Source of the DNA: Carpediemonas membranifera
Lineage: Eukaryota; Fornicata
Direction: 5' to 3'
Length of the DNA: 64,000 nt
Assembly (NCBI GenBank): GCA_019828565.1
Contig: JAHDYR010000009.1
Location: 1 to 64,000, forward strand
A program made the position numbers and the translations under genes. Shown one piece after another: positions 19,237 through 29,426 of this stretch. Each line of letters begins with the position of its first letter. The first letter of the stretch is position 1. The notes under the pieces are model-generated. The model saw only the letters and a list, made by a program, of their open reading frames with translations. It was not told the origin of the DNA and searched no databases.

Positions 19237-22200
19237 ATGGACGTCCACATAACACTCCCAAAGTGTGAAGAGACAGGGTACGAAGCTATTAGGAAGTTCC
19301 AGCACGATTTCCGCCTCGCCAAAACAGTCCATCCGGCGCTTAAGGCATTCCTCTGCCTTTCGCTCCAGGTAACCGACGAACTACGCTTCAGGTTTGATGT
19401 AGAGCCTGAATCCATGTCCGACGACGACATCTTTAGCCATCTCTTCCAACTATCTCGGCCACTCGACGCTACGCTCGCTTTACAAGCACTACAACGTCTC
19501 TCCTTCCCATCTGGAACCGACAGAGACTTCATCCACAACCTGGGGCTGTTCAACGCCCGGTTCAAGCACGCAGTGGGCCAGATTTTTGAGTTCGAGCAAG
19601 AATTCCTCACGGAGGAGAAGGACGGCAAGGTGTCTGCGGACCTCACTCCAACCGCGAAGGGTTACCATCGCCTCGCGGTGGACGCGTACGTCGCCTGCCT
19701 GAAGCAAGCGAAGGCGGTCTCCGCCGCCAACGTCGCCCGCGACCTCGAAGTTGTGCTGACTCTCAAGAGCATTAAGCGAAAGACCGATGAGGTCCTCTCA
19801 AAGGCCATGAGCATCGCTCTCGAGCAGGAAGAGCTGCACTACAAGGCTTCTCGTCTCGACTATGTCCGGAAGAGCGCCGTCACGCCGCGGCCGCCGACCG
19901 GCGCCCCCCCGCCAGGCCAAGGCCACAACCTACGGCACGCTCGCCGAGGTGGCGGCTCGTCTCAGGGCCAAGGCCAACGCCAGCAGGACAAACCCCAGGA
20001 ATCCCGACAGGCTCAACAGACCCGCCAGCAGGCAGGGGCGGACGGCCAGCAGACACAGCAAGGCCAGGGCCCGCAAGGCCAGTCGTCCAAGGCACAACAG
20101 AGCCAGGGTCAACAAGGTCAACCTGCCAAGGCGCAACAAGGTCAGGGCCAGCAAGGCCAGCCGGCCAAGGCGCAGCAAGGTCAACAAGGTCAGCCAGCCG
20201 GACAGAGCAAGCTTAAGTTCACGCCACACTGGTCCCGCGGGCAGAGCGGGCAGATGGAGCGCAGCTTCCGCCAAGTTGATGACGTCACGTCCGAGATGAT
20301 CATCGACATCCAGATCAACGGCCAGGCAACCAAGGCCAAGGTCGACCCGGGAGCCACAGTGAGCTGCATCTCAGAAGCCACAGTCGCCACCCTCCAGAGG
20401 ATCGTGCCCCTCAGCACCGCTCCGTCCAGCGTTGTGGCACTTAACGCGTCGCAGGAAGTGATCACCACAGGCCTCGCGCTGGTGGTCAACCTCCAGCTTA
20501 CCTCTCTGGACCGTAGCCCGACACTCGAAGCACAGCCACTGGCCATCATCCGAGGCCCAAAGCACAAGGTGCTCATCGGCGCTGACGTCCTCTCCGCCCT
20601 CGGTCTCATGAACGCGCAGGGCATCCACATTGACCTGCACAGGGACGATGACGACGAGGACAATGACGGACTCCCCGACCACGCCTACCTCGATGACACG
20701 CCGCCAGGCCGTGTCGATGACGTCACCGCCGACGCCGAGGCAACCCAAGCAGTCGACGAGGTGCACGTCAACCCCGACTTCCCGCACTATCAAGAGCTCA
20801 AGGCGATCATCATACGCCACAAGGCAGTCTTTGGCCCCTTTGACCCGGGCGGAGCGGATCTGCCCCCAGTCACCATCAGACTGAAACCTAACGCACGCAC
20901 GCCACACCAAAAGCCCAGGCCGCTTCATCCAGATGACCTCCGCGAGGTCCACAACCATTTCGACGATCTCAAGGAGCGAGGCATCTGCCGTGACGCCGAT
21001 GGCCCGGTCGCCAGCGCACTCGTGGTCGTCCGCAAGAAGCCCAACGAGAAGGGCGAGCGAGAACTACGCCCATGTGGAGATTACCGCCAGCTGAACGAGG
21101 CCACCATTCATGACAGCTTCCCTATGGCCGACGCGAAGGCGTTCCTCGCCGGTGTGGCCGGCTCCAAGTGGTTCTTCACCTCAGACGTCAAGCAAGGATT
21201 CCACCAACAGCCCATGTGCCCCGAAGACATTTATCTCACGGCCATCGTCATGCCCGGCCGGTTTGTTGAATACAACTTCGCGCCATTCGGGCTCCGCAAC
21301 CTGCCCAGCCAGTTCTAACGTGGCATGGCAGACGCCATCTCCGACTTAGCCCGAGATGAGACCCGCAACTACGTTGACGACGTGTTCGGACGAGCTCGCA
21401 CCCCGGACGAGCTTTGCGCCAAGGTCGGCCGCTTCCTCGACAAGATGGAGCAACGTCGCATCCGCCTCAAGCCCTCGAAATGCTTCTTCGGCTACTCGGA
21501 GGTCGAGGTGTTGGGCACGATCGTCACCCCAGGCGGCCTCAAGGTTGCCCCATCTCGCATCGATAGCATCATACGCATCGAGGCCCCCACCTGCGTCACA
21601 GCCCTCCGGGCGTTCATTGGCCAGATCGCATGCATCGCAATGTTCATGCCAGACGCTCAACGCCATCTCAAGCCGCTGCACACTGCCGTGGCGCAAGGAG
21701 ACCCGCTGCAGTGGGGCCCCGATCAGGCCAAGGCGTTCAACAACATCAAGGAACTCCTGACAGGCGAGATGATGCTAGTACACCCATACCTCGAGAAACC
21801 GTGGGTGTTGGAGACCGACGCCAGCCTGACAGGCGTCGGCGGGGTTCTGTGGCAGGTGATGCCGGAGGGACCGCCCCGAGTCATCAGCTATTACTCCAAG
21901 CTATTCACGCCAGTGCAGTCACGCTGGTCGACGTTCGACCAGGAGATGTTTGGTATCGTCTGCCTCTCCAGGCCCGACTTAGCGCCATACCTGAAGGCCC
22001 ACGCGCATCTGACGCTACGTACGGACCACCGCAACCTCATCTACCTGACGGTCAAGGCACCCGAAACACGCAAGCACACGCGCTGGCTCGCGATCATCGA
22101 CGAGTTCCGCTTCAACATTGTTCACGTCGCAGGCGAAGACAACAAGGTCGCAGACTTCCTGAGCCGGTACACGCCTGACAAGCCAGCTGTAGCCATCGAC

Positions 22201-23620
22201 GACGTGGACACGTCGGTCACCGAGACCATCCGCCAGGCCCAGCAACGAGTTCCGACCGCCGAGAGAGACAGCTGGGCCGGCCCACACTTCACGATCGCGG
22301 GGGGAATCGTCAAGAAGGACGGACGTTTCCTCGTCCCGAGCACCGCAGCCGAGCTGAAGAGCTCCATCTTCGCCGACGCCCACCGCTACCATCAAGGCGA
22401 GAGGACCACGGTCGAGAACATACATGGCCTCTCCCTGACCTGGATCGGGATCCACGACGACGTCGCCACCCGAATCCGGCACTGCGTTCTCTGTCAGAAG
22501 ACCCGCCTCAACAACTTCATGAAGCGGTCGCTCCACACGACCATGACGACAACGCCTTTTCACACGGTCGCCATCGACACCGTGGGCCCACTCTCCCTAG
22601 ACTCACAGGGTAACCGCTACATCTTCGTCATGACAGACCTCTTCACGAGGTGGACCGAGCTGGTAGCAGCCCCGTCCAATGGCGCCCAGCCAGCCGCCTA
22701 TGCGCTCTGGCACGGCGTGTTCTGCCGGCACGGCCTTCCGGCCAACATCCTCAGCGACAACGGCACGGAATATGTCAACCGCGACATCCAGGAGCTGACC
22801 GCGTACCTCAAGGTGTCCCACCACCGCACGATCCCATATCACCCGGCCAGCAACGGCCTCGTGGAGCGCCGGAATAAGGAAATCAAGCGGCACCTCCGTC
22901 CTGTGCGCCTTATTCGACCAGTTTGACCGATGGTCGGTCGCCGTGCTCCCCTACGTGCAGCTCCTACTGAACACGACGCCACACACCACGACCGGCTTTG
23001 CACCAATGGCCATGTTGAACGGCCTACAGGCGACCCCGCGTCGATTCGCCCTCGAGGGGGAAGAGCAAGCCGAACAGCCAGACGACCCGATCACCGACGC
23101 GGCCGCCTACGTCCAAGCCCTGGACGAACACCTACAGTCAGTCGCCGAGCGAGCCGCTGACTCACAGGCGGACCATCTGCGCCGCCGCAAGATCACTCCA
23201 GACGACCCAGTCGCACCTGGCGATATCGTCCTGGCCCTGAACCCACGGCCGTCCAAGCTGCACGGCCACCTTGGCCCGTTCAAGGTCCTCGCAGTGCGCG
23301 ACCACCACGCCATCAGCATCTCGCCACTGCTTGGCGGCGAGGAGAAGGTCATCCACGCCGATCAGGCAATCCGAGTCGAGGCCACCGAGCCCAACGGCCA
23401 ACTGGCCGCTCTCCAGGCCGGTGACGCCGAGGAGTACTACGTCGAAGCCATCCTGGGCGTCAATGAAGCCGATCCCAGCCACCTTATCGTCAAGTGGCTC
23501 GGCTACGACGAGACTTCCAGCGAGGGTCCGGACAACGAGTCCGTCATGGCAGCCGTACCCACCCGTGAGTGGCTGCAGCGGACTCGGGAGGGCAGGATGT
23601 ACCAGCAGAGGTACCTATAA
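19237..23620 (+). pseudogene. E6 gag-pol polyprotein with one stop and one frameshift
   Basis: The ATG at 19237 starts a helical Gag, then a Gln/Gly-rich repeat region (about 19,950-20,210). No zinc knuckle is visible, unlike E3 to E5. The protease-like segment has VDPGATVSCIS, with Pro where DSG or DTG is usual. RT has ELRPCGDYRQLNE, TSDVKQGFHQ, FGLRNLPSQF and YVDDVF. TAA at 21316-21318 splits RT, and the same frame resumes at once with RGMADAI. RNase H has ETDASLTGVGGVL and TDHRNLIY. The integrase has AIDTVGPL, LSDNGTEY and NGLVERRN. A single-base slip near 22,895 moves to the frame that runs 22,943-23,620 and ends with a chromodomain-like block (LIVKWLGYDET). Confidence 0.9.
20041..20202 (+). 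repeat. Gln/Gly-rich tandem repeat in E6 Gag
   Basis: Imperfect tandem copies of a roughly 33-bp unit encode GQQGQPAKAQQ-like repeats. Such repeats are disordered and could take over RNA binding in a Gag that lacks a zinc knuckle. Confidence 0.75.
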
Positions 23621-23670
23621 GTGCAGTTTATGTAAACACATCCATTCTCTTCACGCTTAGGGCTCCCACA
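23598..23670 (+). repeat. E6 3' LTR (73 bp)
   Basis: Matches 19150-19220 except near the start (TGTACCAGCAGAGG against TGTACGCAGAGG). GCAGTTTA at 23623-23630. Followed by CAAG. Confidence 0.92.
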
Positions 23671-23776
23671 CAAGGAGCAAAGAGAAGCTTCGAGAGGAGA
23701 AAGGGGAGTGTCATGGATTAGACCACCCATGATTTACATAGTTACATGAGCCTATATATTGTGCAGGATATGCACC

Positions 23777-24040
23777 TTAGTAAAAGATTCCTGAACTAGG
23801 CTTAGTACGCCACAGCTCCTGCTCGTTACGTGCATTGTTTCTTTCTTGTACAACTCGTTGAGATGCCTCGGGCTGTGCCGCAACGGGGCACTTGGCTCGA
23901 TTATGTCCATAGGCACCACACGCGGCGCATCGTCTCTTCTTCTTGTTTGTGAAGATCACTGATGCTCTAATTGTTTCCTTCACACACTCTGTAAAGAGAT
24001 CTGGGTTTGTTATAAGACGTTCTACGTCCTTCTGATTCAT
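23777..24040 (-). CDS. Small CCHC zinc-knuckle protein
   Basis: A minus-strand frame of 87 residues from the ATG at 24040 (MNQKDVERLITN). A basic KKKRR run precedes a zinc knuckle CAACGAYGHNRAKC (CX2CX4HX4C), followed by a Gln/Arg/Asn-rich tail. Such knuckles bind single-stranded nucleic acid and are also found at the ends of some transposases, so this could be a domesticated or remnant transposon piece. It is divergently arranged with the FCP1-like gene, about 125 bp away. I cannot assign a function. Confidence 0.5.
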   Translation of the reverse strand: MNQKDVERLITNPDLFTECVKETIRASVIFTNKKKRRCAACGAYGHNRAKCPVAAQPEASQRVVQERNNARNEQELWRTKPSSGIFY

Positions 24041-24165
24041 TGCACGATTACGATAAGCGCCCTCGCGCTTGCGCAAAATTAGCTAATTTATGCTCGCCGC
24101 GTAATTTATGGTGAGATTAGCGATACATGAGATAAATCGCAACACAACGACAAGACCAAGACCAT

Positions 24166-25692
24166 ATGCCTTCAAGCGCCCTGGAAGTGCGAAAAGCCAC
24201 ACCAGTCAAGGCCGAAAAGCGCGATAATCAGAGCCAAGAGTCGTGCGAGCACGCAATGCTGACGGCAAGCGGCATGTGCACGTCCTGCGGGAAAGTCATG
24301 CCAAAGCAAGTGAAGCGCCGTCGTTCCATCGTAGTTGACGGCGAGAAGATGTATATAACGAATGAAGGAGCCACTATGATCTCCAAATCCCGCTCAGAAC
24401 ATCTCAAATCGGAGAAGAAGCTCGCCATAGTCCTCGACCTCGACCACACCTTCGTCCACACCGTCGACGGCCGCGGATCACTGGTATCGCTCATTGAGCA
24501 GCGCTGGGGCGATGCCAAGGAGGATGATCAGACATTCACGAAGGCCCGAAAGCCTGTGCTGATCACATACACGACGGAGTGGTTCGAGACGAAGGTCGAG
24601 AGCACCATCACGGCCAAGTGCTTCGGTCTCATGTGCATCAGGCCTGGCACCAAGGAGTTCCTGGCGGAGCTGTCCAAGAAGTACCATGTCTTCGCCTTCT
24701 CCCAGGGCATCCGCGTCTACGTTAACGCCGTCCTCGACAAGCTGACTGACGGCGAGTCTGTCTGCATCAACAGCGCGGACATCTTCGCCCGGGACTCGTC
24801 CAATGCAATGAGCAAGAAGACGCAGGACCGCATCTTCCCGAACCTGGGGGACTCTGAGTCTCTCGCCCTTGTCCTCGACGACCGCACGGACGTGTGGGAG
24901 GGCCACTCGAACGTCATCAAGGTCGAGCCATACACATTCCTGTCACCTGACGCCATGCGCCCGTATAATGCGAATTTCGCGGCACAACTGGCCGCTTTTT
25001 ACGACGCCGAGATTCGGCCAACCAACCCGCGACATGACTTCTGGAACAGCGGGTCGACGGTCACGCCGCCCGTGCCATGCAAACAGGAAGTATCTCTTTT
25101 CGACGACCTCGCTGCATCTGATCACGAGATTGAGAAGATCAAGCGTAATCTTTTTGACGATTCCCGGATCCACTCCCTCTTTGACTCCGACTCCGAGCCC
25201 GATTCCGACTCCGAGGCCCCCGCCCTGACCGGCCCCCGCCCCTTTGCCCCATACCGCCGCCGCCCGACGCTGTACCACCTGAACCAGTACGCGGCCAAGC
25301 ACGGCGAGACCGAGGCCATGGACGCCCAGCTCAGCGCCCTCCTCGGGGTCCTTGGGGACGTCCACGCGGCGTACTACATGGACCCTGAGGCTGGGTCAGT
25401 CCCCGCCCTGCTGGAGGCAAGGTTCAAGGAGGTCCTACAGGGCACCAGGGTCGCATTCCACCCGGTCACTGCGGCGGGGGGCAGTGCCGCTGAGGTACAC
25501 CAGCTGGTAGAGGTGTTCGGCGGCGTCGTCGTGGCGGGGTCGGATCCCACCCTCACCCACTGGGTCGGCGAGCGGGGGGCTCTCAGACCGAGCTCCCTGC
25601 CGGATGGGGCGCATGCTGTCACTGTCGACTGGCTGTTCTACAGCTGTTGGCTGTGGCGTCGCCAGCCTGAGACGCGTTTCTCTGCCGCATGA
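24166..25692 (+). CDS. FCP1-like RNA polymerase II CTD phosphatase
   Basis: 508 residues. An N-terminal pair of Cys/His motifs (CEHAML and CTSCG) may bind zinc. The HAD-type phosphatase signature LDLDHT near residue 90 (DxDxT; first Asp the nucleophile) opens an FCPH domain that continues through KPVLITYTTEW, YHVFAFSQGIRVYVNAVLDKL and LVLDDRTDVW near 240. An acidic Asp/Ser run follows. The C-terminal 120 residues look like a BRCT domain, with TLTHWV and a closing VDWLFYSCW. FCPH followed by BRCT is the FCP1 layout. Known members remove phosphate from Ser residues of the RNA polymerase II tail; substrate here is inferred. Confidence 0.82.
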   Translation: MPSSALEVRKATPVKAEKRDNQSQESCEHAMLTASGMCTSCGKVMPKQVKRRRSIVVDGEKMYITNEGATMISKSRSEHLKSEKKLAIVLDLDHTFVHTVDGRGSLVSLIEQRWGDAKEDDQTFTKARKPVLITYTTEWFETKVESTITAKCFGLMCIRPGTKEFLAELSKKYHVFAFSQGIRVYVNAVLDKLTDGESVCINSADIFARDSSNAMSKKTQDRIFPNLGDSESLALVLDDRTDVWEGHSNVIKVEPYTFLSPDAMRPYNANFAAQLAAFYDAEIRPTNPRHDFWNSGSTVTPPVPCKQEVSLFDDLAASDHEIEKIKRNLFDDSRIHSLFDSDSEPDSDSEAPALTGPRPFAPYRRRPTLYHLNQYAAKHGETEAMDAQLSALLGVLGDVHAAYYMDPEAGSVPALLEARFKEVLQGTRVAFHPVTAAGGSAAEVHQLVEVFGGVVVAGSDPTLTHWVGERGALRPSSLPDGAHAVTVDWLFYSCWLWRRQPETRFSAA

Positions 25693-25912
25693 TTGGCAAA
25701 GCCGGTGTACGGATGTTATCATACGAAAGACTTCGTGTCTGTATAAAGTAGTACCTTATCTACAACAGCGATGGGACGGGGATCAAGAGGGGCAACGCGC
25801 TTCCAGAATACGTTGAGCTTCTGTCGCTCAACATGAGCGCGCTGTCCCACTGACACGCATCTTAGACCCCTGCGACTAACACTACCTGCATATGGCGCCC
25901 GGTGTATCTGCC

Positions 25913-25920
25913 GCAGTTTA
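25913..25920 (+). promoter_or_regulatory. GCAGTTTA initiator-like element
   Basis: Exact GCAGTTTA, 32 bp before the ATG at 25953. It supports that ATG, since the frame extends further upstream without another ATG. Confidence 0.6.
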
Positions 25921-25952
25921 AGGATCCGGATTCCGCGCCTGGCGCGCAAGAT

Positions 25953-27854
25953 ATGAACAAAGACGCATTAGAGTTTTTAGTGACGTGCATTGAGTGGACA
26001 GGTAACCCACATAGCCAGCATGCACGTTCTATGGCAAAAACCATTGAGCAGCTATGGAATCAAGGCCAAACAACTACAGTTGCCCAGATAACGCATCTGG
26101 CAGGACCAAATCTTGTCCTGGGATACAAGAAGCTTGGAAAGAGGCTTCATTCAAACGAAGAGTCGATAATTGTTGATGTACGCGATGCCTTTGGCCTTCT
26201 TTGCCTCATCCTTCCCCGCTGCTCCAATCCTGAGGGCCTCGTACGCTCCATAGCACTCTTTGGACGCAATGGACTTATATACAAAGCACTTGCCTTCCTC
26301 GGAGATATTTCCCGTCGCTTCCAGCCCTCCAGGGAGCAGCCCTACACCGCCTTGGCCTTTGAGACACTCAGCGGGTACATCCCCGCCCTCGCCAAGGAGG
26401 CCCTGCACTTAGTACTCGAGGCGGCGTGCATGTCGTGCCGCTGCCAGGGTGGGTCTGTTCAGGACGACCAACTGCTGGGGCTGCTGAGGGAAATGGCCAG
26501 GTCTGCGTCGGACAGACGGAGTCGGGCCGCGGTGATGATCTCTGCGCTTATATCCAGGCTGAAGACGGTGCCCAGCTTCACCCCGACACTCCCGTCGCCC
26601 CGCGTGAGTCTGGACCCGCCTTCTTTCGAGGACCCGACACTACGAGACCCGGAGACGTGCAAGAAGAGGCAGAAGGACGTAGTTGAGAAGGCCACTGAGC
26701 GAAACAGGGAGGCGGTGGAGCGGAAGCGAGAGCAGCGCCACGCCAAGGACCTTGCGGCCATGGCCAGGACCGCGGACCGACTCAAAGACGAGCGGCAGGC
26801 CGAGGAGAACGCCATGCAGGAGGAGTCGAGACGGACCCGGCTCAGGGTTGTGGAGGAGCAGATCGCCGCCGCGGAGGCCGAGGCGGCCGCAGATAAGGCG
26901 CAGCACCTGACTCAGCGCAGGGCATGCGAGGTCCTGGACGCACACCAGCAGGCCATGGCAGCTGTTAGAGAGGCCGATACCGCGGAGAGGTTGAAGCCAG
27001 ATCCCCGTCGCGAACAGGTGCGGGCGATCGCTGAGGAAAACAGGGTGGATGCCGCAGAGCAGGCGGCAATCAAACAGCTGGCAGCACTGTTGCTAGACAC
27101 AACTATGGCCAGATCTGATGCCACGCCGCTCGGTCCAGACGGCCGTGCTGTCGGTGCTGAGACGGCTCTCATCTTCTCGAAACAGGTGGAAGAAGAAATG
27201 AAAGCATCAAATGCCCGCCACGAGGCGACAGACGCTGCCATTCAGGACAACGCCGCGGCCATCATGGAGGTGCGGGCGAGGGCGCGCTCAGTCCAGGAGC
27301 TCCACGGCCGTCTGGCAGCGGACAGGCTTCGGACCAACAAGGAGGCTGCCAGGAGCATACGGGCGCCTAGGAAGCAGCCGACCATGGCGGCGGGAACTAG
27401 CAGCTGGGGCCGTGTGGGCTTTGAGGCCGATGAGGAGATCATCGCGCCTCGTCCAAACCTGGATGATCAAAATGACGATCTCAACTCAGATTCCGACTCC
27501 GACTCCGTGGACCCTAGACTTCTACACGAGCCGGAGTCTGTCCCATCTCCGGACTACCCTGCCTCAATCCGCGAGCCCCTCGACCGGAGTCCCAACCGGA
27601 ACCCGCCCCGACCCCTCCGTCCAGTCGGCGATAGTCATATGATCCCATCCATGCCCCTGTTGGACGACCCGGAGTCAGAGGCGGACGAGGTTAGTGAGTT
27701 GCGGTTGAGGATGATTCCTGTGACTGGCGAGGACGGTGGGGTTGAGATGGATGACCTGGACTTGACGCCGGACGACATGAGCCTGTCTGACTCGGTGATC
27801 AGCACGTTGTCGCCGTACATGACGCCAGGCATGAGGAAGGGAAAGTCGCCATAG
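25953..27854 (+). CDS. Coiled-coil protein of unknown function
   Basis: 633 residues from the first in-frame ATG after the promoter motif. Residues 1-210 are helical, resembling an armadillo-like or all-alpha module (VRDAFGLLCLILPRC, LAKEALHLVLEAA). Residues of about 220-440 form a long charged coiled coil rich in Arg, Glu and Ala. The C-terminal 170 residues are Pro/Ser/Asp-rich and acidic with SDSDSDS. No catalytic motif, signal peptide or membrane segment. It could be a cytoskeletal or scaffold protein. GTAAAC follows the stop by about 20 bp (27874). Confidence 0.8.
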   Translation: MNKDALEFLVTCIEWTGNPHSQHARSMAKTIEQLWNQGQTTTVAQITHLAGPNLVLGYKKLGKRLHSNEESIIVDVRDAFGLLCLILPRCSNPEGLVRSIALFGRNGLIYKALAFLGDISRRFQPSREQPYTALAFETLSGYIPALAKEALHLVLEAACMSCRCQGGSVQDDQLLGLLREMARSASDRRSRAAVMISALISRLKTVPSFTPTLPSPRVSLDPPSFEDPTLRDPETCKKRQKDVVEKATERNREAVERKREQRHAKDLAAMARTADRLKDERQAEENAMQEESRRTRLRVVEEQIAAAEAEAAADKAQHLTQRRACEVLDAHQQAMAAVREADTAERLKPDPRREQVRAIAEENRVDAAEQAAIKQLAALLLDTTMARSDATPLGPDGRAVGAETALIFSKQVEEEMKASNARHEATDAAIQDNAAAIMEVRARARSVQELHGRLAADRLRTNKEAARSIRAPRKQPTMAAGTSSWGRVGFEADEEIIAPRPNLDDQNDDLNSDSDSDSVDPRLLHEPESVPSPDYPASIREPLDRSPNRNPPRPLRPVGDSHMIPSMPLLDDPESEADEVSELRLRMIPVTGEDGGVEMDDLDLTPDDMSLSDSVISTLSPYMTPGMRKGKSP

Positions 27855-28113
27855 TGGTAGGCCCATTACACGCGTAAACAGGGAATTGAAAGGGTGGCCT
27901 CAATTGAGTTTAGAGTTTATTGTTCATGATGGTGCCCAGGCTTGTCGGCGAGGCGCAGTCGACTGCAGCACTAGACTCAGCTTGGTGGGCATGTGGACGA
28001 GCTCACATATGGGTCCAGAAATCCTAGGAATCCATGTCCTAGAGAGAGCATCGGCCTGTCGCTCCCAAGCCACTGAGTTGTGTCCGTGCTACTGTGAGTG
28101 AGAATGGTTTGGT

Positions 28114-28121
28114 GCAGGTTA
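28114..28121 (+). promoter_or_regulatory. GCAGGTTA initiator-like element
   Basis: Lies 27 bp before the ATG at 28149 and is a one-base variant of GCAGTTTA. Confidence 0.5.
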
Positions 28122-28148
28122 AGGTTCATTGATTTGACATTTGGCCAA

Positions 28149-28538
28149 ATGGAAGCTCCTGCACTTAACAAGCGGTTTATGAATGTGAACCCTGAAGAGA
28201 CACACCTTGATTTCTTCAAGACTGGACCGGTACGAATCGCTGGCTTCACAGAGAACACAGTTGACCTGAAATTGCCAAACCAGCTTGCTTCCTTTGAACA
28301 AAAGTGTGACAGTGCTGCTATGCGCCTTGGTATTCACATGGCTGATCGTATGAAGATGGATCGTGCGATGCTCAGCAAGATCCAGCCCTTCACTCTCGAT
28401 CGCCAGGCCATTGGCGGCGCTCAGACAATCCTCGAGGATCGCCAGGACCTCCTCCGCATGGAAGACTTCTCCCTTGACTCTATGGAGAACCTCAGGGACC
28501 ACAGAGAGAGGCTGGAGGCCCGGGCCGGCCTGCTGTAA
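28149..28538 (+). CDS. Probable proteasome maturation factor UMP1/POMP
   Basis: 129 residues, close to the family's 140. The match is one of pattern, not of long identity: a short N-terminal region with a hydrophobic-Asn start, a central helix with Lys/Met-rich spacing (MADRMKMDRAMLSKIQPF), then IGGAQTILEDRQDLLRMEDF, comparable to the conserved segment before the C terminus of UMP1, and a final GLL. UMP1/POMP assists assembly of the 20S proteasome and is destroyed by it. The ATG is chosen by its distance to the promoter motif. The stop codon lies inside a GTAAAT hexamer. An unrelated small helical protein is possible. Confidence 0.5.
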   Translation: MEAPALNKRFMNVNPEETHLDFFKTGPVRIAGFTENTVDLKLPNQLASFEQKCDSAAMRLGIHMADRMKMDRAMLSKIQPFTLDRQAIGGAQTILEDRQDLLRMEDFSLDSMENLRDHRERLEARAGLL

Positions 28539-28540
28539 AT
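28535..28540 (+). terminator. GTAAAT 3'-end signal overlapping the stop
   Basis: The TAA stop of the UMP1-like gene is inside GTAAAT. The same arrangement recurs at 30903, 34672 and 45081, and as GTAAAC at 41560. Confidence 0.5.
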
Positions 28541-28637
28541 ATCTTAGACGGGCGGTCTCGCTGCGGTGTGGGAGTGGAGTGAAAGGCGTTGGGTAGGCTA
28601 GTAGGCGGTTATGTTGCCTGAAGAAGGTCTTGGGAAG

Positions 28638-29326
28638 ATGACTCGGCCACAGTCGATTGACAAGCCAGCACATTCGAAAGCGCTAAACAAACAAATGAAG
28701 CTTTCAGCCATAGTTCTGATACTCTGCGTTACTGCATACGTTTCAGCACTGTCCTTTGAAGTTGGAGCGAACCGTATGGAATGCTTCTTTGAGGACTACG
28801 AGATCGGACAGGTAGTTTCCGGGTCCTGGCACGTTCTTTCCGGTGGTACTCTCGATATGGACATGAAGGTTCGTCAATTGCATACAGTTTTCTTATTCAG
28901 ATCACAACCCCTAGCGAATTCACGAAGTATGATAACCGCGGCGACAACACTGGCTCTTTCAACTTCGTGGCTGACGAGGCCGGGACCTACCGGTTCTGCT
29001 TCATCAACACTATGCACAACACTGCCAACAAGCTCGTTATCTTCAACATTGAGCAGAAGAAGGCGAAGAAGGCCGCCGCCACTCGTGACGACCTCACCCC
29101 CCTCGAGGACTCCATCGTTCGCCTCTCCGAGACTCTCAGCGCTGTCCAGTCCGAGCAGAGGTACCTTAGGCAGCGTGAGAAGCGCCACCGCATCATCACG
29201 GACTCCACTAACCGCCGCATCCTGTTGTGGTCCATGATCCAGACCTTTGCCCTCCTCCTCACAGCGGCATGGCAGGTGTTCTATATCCGCAAGTTCTTCA
29301 GCAGGAGCCGGAAGACCAGCATCTAA
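28638..29326 (+). CDS. p24/emp24 family cargo receptor, one 32-bp intron
   Basis: Two exons, 28638-28868 and 28901-29326, joined in phase 0, give 218 residues. If the ATG at 28695 is used the protein starts MKLSAIVLILCV and has 199. A signal peptide leads into a GOLD domain (ECFFEDYEIGQVVSGSW, then after the intron ITTPSEFTKYDN, SFNFVADEAGTYRFCFIN), a coiled coil with LRQREKRHR, and a C-terminal membrane segment (LLWSMIQTFALLLTAAW). The cytosolic tail keeps the FF motif (RKFFSRSRK) that recruits COPII but lacks a terminal KK. Members cycle between ER and Golgi and select cargo. A GCGGTTAT motif at 28605 favours the ATG at 28638. Confidence 0.85.
28869..28900 (+). other. Intron, 32 bp (p24 gene)
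   Basis: GTTCGT at the 5' end, TTATTCAG at the 3' end. Removing it restores the GOLD domain without frame loss. Confidence 0.8.
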
Positions 29327-29426
29327 GTCGACATATAAACCAACAACTCAGCGACGGGCGTGGGTACCGGGGCTTTAATGACTGCTGAGGCGTTTAGTGT
29401 CGGTTGGGGTGAGTGCTGCTGCATTT

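Larger units (their letters stand above)
19150..23670 (+). mobile_element. E6: Ty3/gypsy chromovirus with 71/73-bp LTRs
   Basis: LTRs at 19150-19220 and 23598-23670 differ by a small indel near their starts. CAAG flanks both sides (19146-19149, 23671-23674). A purine-rich tract (GGGAGGGCAGGA) abuts the 3' LTR. A single gag-pol frame is broken by one nonsense codon in RT and one frameshift in the integrase. Related to E3 by its LTR core and Pol. Confidence 0.93.
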
